From Actinomycetota bacterium (lineage in GTDB: Bacteria > Actinomycetota > Acidimicrobiia > Acidimicrobiales > BP-101): DNA of 7,344 bases. How positions within the stretch are numbered: the stretch's first letter is position 1; each line of letters starts with the position of its first letter. The notes beneath the pieces were generated by a model that was not told the origin of the DNA, ran no database searches, and saw only the letters and a program-made list of their open reading frames with translations. The position numbers and the translations under genes are program-made. This document shows positions 1 to 5,023 of this stretch, piece by piece. Where the stretch lies: contig JAUTXA010000055.1 in NCBI GenBank assembly GCA_030838265.1, forward strand, positions 1 through 7,344, read 5' to 3'.

Positions 1-672
1 TCCGAGCTGTCTTGGAAGCACGTCGACCACCCCAGCTCGGTGGTCACCGTGGGCGACGAGATCGACGTGCAGGTGCTCGACGTCGACCTCGACAAGGAGC
101 GCATCTCGCTGTCCCTCAAGGCCACCCAGCAGGACCCGTGGCAGGAGTTCGCCAACGCCCACCGGGTGGGCGAGCTGGTCTACGGCCGGGTCACCAAGCT
201 GGTGCCCTTCGGCGCCTTCGTGCAGGTGGGCGAGGGGATCGAGGGACTGGTCCATATCTCGGAGATGGCCATCCACCACGTCGACCTCCCGGAGCAGGTC
301 GTCACCCCCGGCGAGGAGCTGTGGGTGAAGATCATCGACATCGACCTCCAGCGCCGGCGCATCAGCCTCTCGATCAAGCAGGCGGCCGAGGGCGGCGAGG
401 TGGCCGAGGAGTATCGCGAGCATTTCGGCGAGCACGCCTACGACGATCAGGGCAACTACGTGGGCGGCATCGAGTACTCCGAGTTCACCCCGGAGACCGA
501 GGCCCAGGCAGCCTGGGCCGACCTGGCCGCCGGTGCCGCAGCCGCGGGCGGCTCGAGCGAGGCACCTGCGGAGGCGCCTGCTGAAGCACCCGCTGAGGCG
601 CCCGTCGCCGAGGTTGCGCCGGAGCCCGCAGCCGACGTGGCCAGCGAGCCGGAGGCTCCCGTCGAGGGCTGA
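1..672 (+). CDS. rpsA: 30S ribosomal protein S1, C-terminal part (5' end outside window)
   Basis: Ribosomal protein S1 binds mRNA and helps load it on the 30S subunit. The reading frame is open from base 1, so the N-terminal part is missing; 223 residues are visible. Window residues 1-42 are the end of one S1 (OB-fold) domain, starting SELSWKHVDHPS and ending in DKERISLSLK. Residues about 55-127 are a complete final S1 domain with VTKLVPFGAFV, GIEGLVHISE and RRRISLSIKQ. The HxYDDQGNYV stretch near residues 145-154 and the SELSWKH start match what I recall of actinobacterial S1. The last 45 or so residues are a low-complexity Ala/Pro/Glu tail with EAPA repeats. The gene ends at TGA 670-672, just before a strong hairpin, and converges on the minus-strand tadG-like gene. 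The identity is secure; only the lineage reading is inference. Confidence 0.96.
   Translation, partial: SELSWKHVDHPSSVVTVGDEIDVQVLDVDLDKERISLSLKATQQDPWQEFANAHRVGELVYGRVTKLVPFGAFVQVGEGIEGLVHISEMAIHHVDLPEQVVTPGEELWVKIIDIDLQRRRISLSIKQAAEGGEVAEEYREHFGEHAYDDQGNYVGGIEYSEFTPETEAQAAWADLAAGAAAAGGSSEAPAEAPAEAPAEAPVAEVAPEPAADVASEPEAPVEG
559..603 (+). repeat. EAPA-coding tandem repeat in the rpsA tail
   Basis: Near-repeats of 12 bases encode EAPA three times plus a partial fourth copy (EAP), followed by looser Val/Ala/Pro/Glu-rich sequence. The codons vary between copies (gca/gcg, cct/ccc, gag/gaa), so the repeat is kept mainly at the protein level. It lies in the disordered acidic tail of S1, outside the RNA-binding domains, where length variation between strains would be expected. 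Confidence 0.8.
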
Positions 673-691
673 TCGATCATCGATCGTTGGG

Positions 692-718
692 GAGGGCCGG
701 GCTTCGAGCCCGGCCCTC
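692..718. terminator. Strong GC hairpin between convergent rpsA and tadG-like gene
   Basis: A perfect 12-bp stem (692-703 with 707-718) encloses a 3-nt loop, starting 20 nt after the rpsA stop codon and ending 6 nt before the stop codon of the minus-strand gene. No T-tract follows on either strand, as is common for terminators in high-GC actinobacteria. Its place between two converging genes suggests it ends both transcripts. A smaller 7-bp inverted repeat (671-677 and 679-685) overlaps the last two bases of the rpsA stop codon. Confidence 0.75.
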
Positions 719-724
719 ATCGCG

Positions 725-2419
725 TCAGCGGATCAGGGCGGACCCGTAGCCGGGCGGAGGCAATCCGGAGGCGGGATCGGGCTGGAGCAGGAACGTGGCG
801 CTGCCCTGCAGCCGCACGTCCTGAACCCAGAACTGGACCTTGGTGGCGTCGATCAGACCGTTGCCCTGGATGTTGAGCAGCGAGAGCGGGGCGAACACGA
901 CCCCCGCAGAGGTGATGGATGGGTTGCCGCCCAGGTTCACCGTGCTGGTCGACTCCGTCCAGTACATGAGCCGGTTGGTGGGAAAGGTTGGGTCGGTGGG
1001 AGCTGTCCAGCGGAGGGTCGGGCCTCCCTGCATGGTCAGGTCGCCCTGAGCCTGGAAGATGGTTGTCCGGGGGGCGTCGAGCACCGCACCCGACGACTGG
1101 AAGCTGAGGTCTCTGTTGCTCCCGCTGCCGTTGCCCCTGATGACCACGAGCTTGTCCGTCGCGCACGACGAGGCGAGAGCGCAGTTGAAGACCAGCTGTT
1201 GCACGGCGACGCCCCCGTCGAAGACGACCGTGCCGCCACCTAGGAACGTGGCGGCTCGATCGAATTGCGGGCAATTGATGTACCAGTTGCCGGGCGTGAA
1301 CGATGCCGGTGGATTCGAGCAGTTGAACGGGGCGGTGGCCCCGCTGAGAACGCTGTAGCTACCCGCTGGCGCGGTGCCAGTAGCCCCCAGCAGTGGCGCG
1401 ATTGTCGTGTTGTACACGTCGAAGGTGGCGACCTTCGGGTTCGAGCAGCGGGGTATGGGCAGGCTGGCGCTCGAGCATCGGTAGATCGGATCGAACAGGG
1501 AGCGGCCGATCGGTGTCAGGGTTGTGACCCGCTGCCCGTAGTACCCGCTACTGGGTCCATTGTTGGCGCCGGGGCGATAGACGTTGGCGGTGGCGAGGTT
1601 CTGGAGAAGGCCGCCCCCGGGCGAACCCGATGGGCCGTCGGCTCGGATCAGGCCGGCACTGGTGTTCTGCACGTTCATTACGTAGTTGCCCGAGCACGTG
1701 TTGTTGTCGGTGTCGGTGCGGATGATGCCGGGCCCGATCGAGCCGATCGGGGGCTTGGCGATGATCTCACCGGTGTTGGCATTGACCACGTTGCAGCCGT
1801 GAGGGTCGAGGGCGACCAACGCGGGGATGTCGGTCGGAGGTCCTTGTGTTGTGACGACTCGGGCGACGCTATGGATGTCGGTCGTCAGCCGATTCGTCCC
1901 GGCGATGCCGCCGAAGAAGGTCTTGTTGTCCGCCACGACCTGCAGGCCCACTCTCGAACAGGCGTCGCCGTCGTGGGCGATGTCGACGGGCTGCGCTACA
2001 TCGCCCCCTCCCGACTCGGCTTTCATGAGTGGGCTCGAGTCGATCACGGGGTTGGTGAAGGTGATGGTGTACGCGCCGACCGAAGCGGTGGCGGTCCGAG
2101 GCGTTCCCGCCACGCACCCAAGTGCCCCGAAGCCTGTCGTGCACGGCGACGTTGGGTCGAAGGTGACATCGAGATTGTGGGCCAGCGCGGTAAAGGCGGC
2201 AACGCATGCCGCGTTCGGGCTCTGTGAGGGCCCAAGCTCGACTGCGGCGGCGGAGACAGCGGCGTCCGCCGCGGCGCGGTCGAGGCGACGGCTCTGTCGC
2301 CCGGCGCCCAGATCGATGATGATCGCCACCATGATCATGATGGCGGTGAGGGCGAGGGCAAACAGGATGAGCGTGACGCCGCGCTCGTGGTTCGGGTCCC
2401 GGGATCTGAACCAGGACAT
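725..2419 (-). CDS. TadG-like pilus assembly protein with beta-helix-like C-terminus (pair 1)
   Basis: Predicted 564-residue bitopic protein of a Tad/Flp pilus system. Residues 1-13 are a short cytoplasmic leader. Residues 14-38 form one membrane helix ending in the IIIDLG motif seen in Tad-like N-terminal domains, followed by a basic helical stretch (RQSRRLDRAAADAAVSAAA). A TFFGGIAG element at 167-174 closes the N-terminal conserved region. The ectodomain has 12 cysteines (from C72 to C419). It ends in repeated short beta-strand units with the pattern V-L-G-GNP-I and LL-IQGNG-I, near residues 484-545, resembling a small beta-helix. There is no visible von Willebrand A domain, unlike classical TadG. 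The ATG at 2417-2419 overlaps the stop codon of the upstream tadE-like gene (TGATG), so translation is probably coupled. The family-level call is good; the exact role (minor pilin, tip or anchor) is inferred. Confidence 0.8.
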   Translation of the reverse strand: MSWFRSRDPNHERGVTLILFALALTAIMIMVAIIIDLGAGRQSRRLDRAAADAAVSAAAVELGPSQSPNAACVAAFTALAHNLDVTFDPTSPCTTGFGALGCVAGTPRTATASVGAYTITFTNPVIDSSPLMKAESGGGDVAQPVDIAHDGDACSRVGLQVVADNKTFFGGIAGTNRLTTDIHSVARVVTTQGPPTDIPALVALDPHGCNVVNANTGEIIAKPPIGSIGPGIIRTDTDNNTCSGNYVMNVQNTSAGLIRADGPSGSPGGGLLQNLATANVYRPGANNGPSSGYYGQRVTTLTPIGRSLFDPIYRCSSASLPIPRCSNPKVATFDVYNTTIAPLLGATGTAPAGSYSVLSGATAPFNCSNPPASFTPGNWYINCPQFDRAATFLGGGTVVFDGGVAVQQLVFNCALASSCATDKLVVIRGNGSGSNRDLSFQSSGAVLDAPRTTIFQAQGDLTMQGGPTLRWTAPTDPTFPTNRLMYWTESTSTVNLGGNPSITSAGVVFAPLSLLNIQGNGLIDATKVQFWVQDVRLQGSATFLLQPDPASGLPPPGYGSALIR

Positions 2420-2997
2420 CAGCCTGCCGCCTCGTAGACAGTGACTGAACGAGACGACAGCGAGAGGTTCTGGGTGAACAAGAGCGCTTCGAGCTTGCGA
2501 TCTCGAGTCACAACGACCTGCACCCGGGCTTGGGTGCTCCCGAAGCCGTCAGCGCCGTAGCTCTTCTTGGTGAAGCAATCCGTCGCGGAGTAGACGGGGC
2601 CGCCCGCACCTGTGAGCTCGAGCGTCCGGGTGCTGTGCCCCCTATCGTCGGAGGTCAGCACGCCGCCCGGGTTGACGTAGCTGACGCAGACGTACCGACT
2701 TGCCACGGTCGACGTGAGCTCTCCGTTCGATGAGTTGACTGCCACGGTGGCCACGCAGTTCAACCAGTCGTCGACCTTGTTGCCCGCGGACCCGCCGCAA
2801 TCAGGGCTGACCGCGAGGGTGGCGCCGTAGCGGGAGGCCTCCCGGGTAGCGCTGGTGAGCGACAACTTCGTGTTGTACGCCAGTCCCCCGGTGAACATCC
2901 CGAGAAGGAGCATCACGAACAGCGGCAGGATCAACGCGAACTCGACGAGCGACGCTCCGTCCTCGTTCTGTGGTTGCCATGAGCAGTGATCGGTCAC
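2419..2997 (-). CDS. TadE-like minor pilin/pseudopilin (pair 1)
   Basis: Predicted 192-residue TadE-family protein. After a 14-residue leader comes G|ASLVEF, then the hydrophobic ALILPLFVMLLLGMF helix. Glu at +5 and Phe at +6 after Gly fit the site cut by Tad prepilin peptidase in TadE/TadF pseudopilins. The ectodomain has four cysteines (C67, C81, C104, C141) and ends in LLFTQNLSLSSRSV, the TadE counterpart of the FF element in the TadG-like proteins. I chose GTG 2995-2997 because AAGGG (3006-3010) lies 8 nt upstream. An in-frame GTG at 3004-3006 would add three residues but has its purine run directly against the codon. The stop codon overlaps the start of the downstream tadG-like gene by one base. 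The family call is firm; the start is less so. Confidence 0.85.
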   Translation of the reverse strand: MTDHCSWQPQNEDGASLVEFALILPLFVMLLLGMFTGGLAYNTKLSLTSATREASRYGATLAVSPDCGGSAGNKVDDWLNCVATVAVNSSNGELTSTVASRYVCVSYVNPGGVLTSDDRGHSTRTLELTGAGGPVYSATDCFTKKSYGADGFGSTQARVQVVVTRDRKLEALLFTQNLSLSSRSVTVYEAAG

Positions 2998-3088
2998 GCG
3001 AGACACCCTTGCGATGGAGTGCCCGCCATCGATCTAGCCAATTTAGTGTGGATGCCGATCTGGGCTTTGGCAACTGCGCAAAAAGGAC

Positions 3089-3127
3089 CGAGTCGGGCGC
3101 AAGCCCTCAGGTTCTGATCCTGACTCG
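3089..3127 (+). other. Possible three-way-junction RNA fold in the tadE2 leader
   Basis: On the plus strand, bases 3089-3094 can pair perfectly with 3122-3127. Inside, 3095-3098 pairs with 3103-3106 around a GCAA (GNRA) tetraloop. Next to it, 3109-3111 pairs with 3119-3121. This gives a compact three-helix drawing about 90 nt before the tadE-like start. The helices are short and the region is GC-rich, so chance is a serious alternative. It fits no riboswitch class that I recognise. Confidence 0.2.
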
Positions 3128-3136
3128 TCGATGCAA

Positions 3137-3154
3137 GCGTCGGCAGGCCGACGC
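3137..3154. promoter_or_regulatory. Perfect 8-bp palindrome, possible operator
   Basis: GCGTCGGC and GCCGACGC form perfect inverted arms separated by AG. A further GCAAGC (3133-3138) and GCTTGC (3159-3164) are inverted around it. With so short a spacer this looks more like a binding site for a dimeric regulator than a terminator. It sits inside the divergent region, about 60 bases before the plus-strand start, where it could act on one or both gene pairs. The regulator is unknown. Confidence 0.35.
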
Positions 3155-3201
3155 AAAGGCTTGCCTCGGTGCCGGAAAGGTGTTCAAACTCAGGGTTAGA
3201 T

Positions 3202-3208
3202 AGGTGGG
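3202..3208 (+). promoter_or_regulatory. Ribosome binding site that fixes the tadE2 start
   Basis: AGGTGGG lies 6 nt before GTG 3215-3217 but runs directly into the alternative TTG at 3209-3211. Normal spacing therefore favours the GTG start. Confidence 0.6.
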
Positions 3209-3214
3209 TTGACA

Positions 3215-3760
3215 GTGCGGGCAAACGAAGCACGAGAAGTGGGTACGTCGCGTGGGCGCGGGCGCCGTGACCGTGAGCAGGGCGCGGCCCTGGTTGAGTT
3301 CGCCCTCATCGTGCCCCTGCTGTTCCTGATGCTCTTCGGCATCATCGAGTTCGGGTTCGCGTTCAACGACTATCAGTCGGTTCGCCAAGGCGTCCGCGAT
3401 GGCGCCCGCAACGCGGCGGTGAGCACCTACGGCACCACGACCGCGTGCTCGATCACCGGCGCGTCGGGTGCCAGCGTGTCGACACAGCAGATCATCTGCT
3501 CGACCAAGGCGGCGATCGGCTTGGGGAACACCAAGACCCGCGTCGACGTGAAGCTGCCGTCCGGGACGACGAAGAAGGGTGACCCCATCATCGTGTGCGC
3601 CCAGTACCAGCTTCAGTCTTTCACCGGTCTGTTCGCTCCATTCCTGAACAATGTCCGATTGCGTTCGAGAGTTGAGACACGCATCGAGAAGGACCTGGCC
3701 CCGGTGCCAAATGCGGCGGCTGAGACGCCTCCGGGAAGTGGGGATTGGGCATGGTGCTGA
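3215..3760 (+). CDS. TadE-like minor pilin/pseudopilin (pair 2)
   Basis: Predicted 181-residue TadE-family protein. The 23-residue leader is strongly basic (SRGRGRRDREQG). The motif G|AALVEF follows, with Glu at +5 and Phe at +6, then a hydrophobic helix to about residue 45 containing LFGIIEFGFAF, the classic TadE signature. The ectodomain has cysteines C78, C95, C128 and a terminal C181. It holds the GLFAPFLNNVRLRSRVETRIE element typical of the C-terminal half of the family, split here by no gap. A Pro/Ala-rich extension ending WAWC follows, partly encoded in the 10-nt overlap with the next gene. GTG 3215 is preferred over TTG 3209 because of the AGGTGGG site. It is divergent from pair 1 and first in its own two-gene unit. 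The family is clear; its precise place in the pilus is inferred. Confidence 0.87.
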   Translation: MRANEAREVGTSRGRGRRDREQGAALVEFALIVPLLFLMLFGIIEFGFAFNDYQSVRQGVRDGARNAAVSTYGTTTACSITGASGASVSTQQIICSTKAAIGLGNTKTRVDVKLPSGTTKKGDPIIVCAQYQLQSFTGLFAPFLNNVRLRSRVETRIEKDLAPVPNAAAETPPGSGDWAWC

Positions 3761-5004
3761 TCCGCAGGCCGGAGCGGGGCGAGCGTGGCACCGCCGTCAT
3801 CCTGGTGGCCATGCTGTTGGTCGTCATCATGATCATGGCGGCCTTCGTGATCGATCTGGGCAACGCCCGCCAGGTGCGGCGCCAGAACCAGGCCTCGAGT
3901 GACGCCTCGGCCCTGGCCGGCGCCCAAGAGCTACCGGGTGTCGTGAACATCGTGGCAACGAAGCTGGAGCGCTACGCGGCCACGGCCATGTTCGACGGAA
4001 CGCCTCCGGCCGCCCCCGCTGCGCTCTGTGCGGGCACGACCTGCACGTACACCTACACCGACGGCTCTGTGCTCACCGTGACGACGCCCTACGACGCCGG
4101 CGCCGGCCTGAAGACCAGCCTGGTGTTCGTCAAGACCTGTCGGCCAACCACGCGGTTCTTCGCCCAGTTCGCGGGCCAGAACAGTCCGACCGTCTGCCGC
4201 TCAGCCGTGGCCCGGAACATCCTGGGCAAGGCGCTGGGCAAGATCGGGGTCATCGCTCTTGAGCAGAGTCCCGGTTGCCTCGACTATCACTTCCACGGCA
4301 GTGCCGGGGCTGTTCTGACGTCCACCGGCTCCGTCATCGCCGACTGTGGTTCGGCGCCGCCGAACTCGATGGGCAACAACAACTCCCTCGAGGCGCCGAC
4401 CTTCTTTACCGTCGGCCCTTGCCAGACCCGAAGTGCGTGCGTCGGCAATGCCGCCAGCACCGTCATCGACCAGCTTCCGAGCCCGGTGCCAGACCCCTTG
4501 GCCGATCTCCCCGACCTGACCACCGGCTTTGGCGGGGTGATCCAGACGACGGTGGCCAGCGTCTCGAACCTCAACTGTCTCGACGGGATCTACTACGTGA
4601 CGGGGACGGGCACCGTTCCGCCCATCCCGACGTGTGTCGGTAAGACGGCGATGCTCTACCTGGTGAGCGCCGGTTGGGGGGACAACGTGAAGACCGACAT
4701 CGTCATGCTCCCGCCCGCCACGGGCCCGTACAAGGGCGTGAGCGTCTTCATCGCCCGCGGGAACACGTCGGTTGCCTGGTTGTCCGGCAACTCCAAGGCA
4801 TCCGTCACCATGGGCACGCTGTACGGCCGCGACGCCGACGTTGACTGGCAGGGGAACATCGACTGGATCGTCAACGGTCAAGTCGTCGCCAACACCTACC
4901 TGCTGGGCGGCGGTGGCGGGTCGAAGAACCTGGGCTTCGTCGTCAACGTCCCGGCCGATGCCCCCGACAAGTTCCTCGATCCCGACATCGGCCTCGAGAA
5001 GTAG
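3751..5004 (+). CDS. TadG-like pilus assembly protein with beta-helix-like C-terminus (pair 2)
   Basis: Predicted 417-residue paralogue of the 725-2419 product. A basic leader (RRPERGERG) precedes a membrane helix at residues 13-36 that ends FVIDLG. A RQVRRQNQASSDASALAGA segment follows, then RFFAQFAG at 135-142 and an SAVAR strand. The ectodomain has 10 cysteines, a VIALEQSPGC block (168-176) like VALDPHGC in the pair-1 protein, and a PDPLADLP linker at 247-254. It closes with repeated strand units (VAWLSGN, VDWQGNIDWI, VVANTYLLGG) consistent with a short beta-helix. No enzyme motif is seen. ATG 3751 is chosen, with a GTGGGG stretch (3738-3743 region) just upstream; TTG 3745 and GTG 3754 are possible. 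It overlaps the upstream gene by 10 nt and converges with pair 3 downstream. Confidence 0.82.
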   Translation: MVLIRRPERGERGTAVILVAMLLVVIMIMAAFVIDLGNARQVRRQNQASSDASALAGAQELPGVVNIVATKLERYAATAMFDGTPPAAPAALCAGTTCTYTYTDGSVLTVTTPYDAGAGLKTSLVFVKTCRPTTRFFAQFAGQNSPTVCRSAVARNILGKALGKIGVIALEQSPGCLDYHFHGSAGAVLTSTGSVIADCGSAPPNSMGNNNSLEAPTFFTVGPCQTRSACVGNAASTVIDQLPSPVPDPLADLPDLTTGFGGVIQTTVASVSNLNCLDGIYYVTGTGTVPPIPTCVGKTAMLYLVSAGWGDNVKTDIVMLPPATGPYKGVSVFIARGNTSVAWLSGNSKASVTMGTLYGRDADVDWQGNIDWIVNGQVVANTYLLGGGGGSKNLGFVVNVPADAPDKFLDPDIGLEK

Positions 5005-5023
5005 CCAGCCGCAGGTCGGCTAC
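5001..5023. terminator. Shared hairpin containing both convergent stop codons
   Basis: Bases 5001-5006 (GTAGCC) pair with 5018-5023 (GGCTAC). After one mismatch, three more pairs (one G-T) close on a 3-nt loop. The TAG of the plus-strand gene (5002-5004) and the TAG of the minus-strand gene (5020-5022) both lie in the outer stem. Only 15 bases separate the two genes, so this is the natural bidirectional terminator candidate. There is no T-tract, and the stem is modest. Confidence 0.45.

Larger units (their letters stand above)
2998..3214. promoter_or_regulatory. Divergent intergenic control region between TadE/TadG pairs 1 and 2
   Basis: This is the only non-coding stretch above 100 bases, and it separates two divergently read tadE-like genes. 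Promoters for both pairs should lie here. It is visibly less GC-rich in places (AATTTAG near 3039-3046, a run of A at 3080-3084). I could not find a convincing -35/-10 pair on either strand. It contains a GC-rich palindrome (3137-3154) and several short hairpins at 3089-3127. The ribosome binding sites at its edges are AAGGG (3006-3010, minus strand) and AGGTGGG (3202-3208, plus strand). Confidence 0.7.

Noticed and set aside
1265..2227. Long plus-strand open frame opposite the pair-1 large gene, and a similar one at 5533-6858
   Set aside because: Both are antisense shadows typical of high-GC DNA, with Arg/Gly/Val-rich, low-complexity products and no domain pattern.
2325..2344. 20-base near-palindrome inside the pair-1 large gene
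   Set aside because: It encodes the conserved IMIMVA membrane-helix residues; Ile/Met codons (ATC/ATG) give CATGATCATG palindromes by composition.
725..2419. Classical TadG with a von Willebrand A domain
   Set aside because: No metal-site motif DxSxS or related pattern is visible in any of the three large proteins, so only the N-terminal Tad-like part supports the TadG-like name.
3133..3174. Resemblance to a c-di-GMP-I (GEMM) riboswitch, from GACGCAAAG at 3150-3158
   Set aside because: The upstream GGCAAACC-type strand, the hairpin placed between the two motifs and the tetraloop receptor are missing. The 9-mer is simply the 3' arm of the palindrome plus AAAG.
3174..3197. GGAAA-16 nt-GTT, like an ECF sigma-factor promoter
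   Set aside because: Transcription would start within or just after the ribosome binding site, giving a near-leaderless message that conflicts with that site; the match is also incomplete.
3209..3214. TTGACA, a perfect sigma-70 -35 hexamer
   Set aside because: It lies directly before the GTG start and after the ribosome binding site. No -10-like hexamer is found at a suitable distance inside the gene, so it is probably chance.
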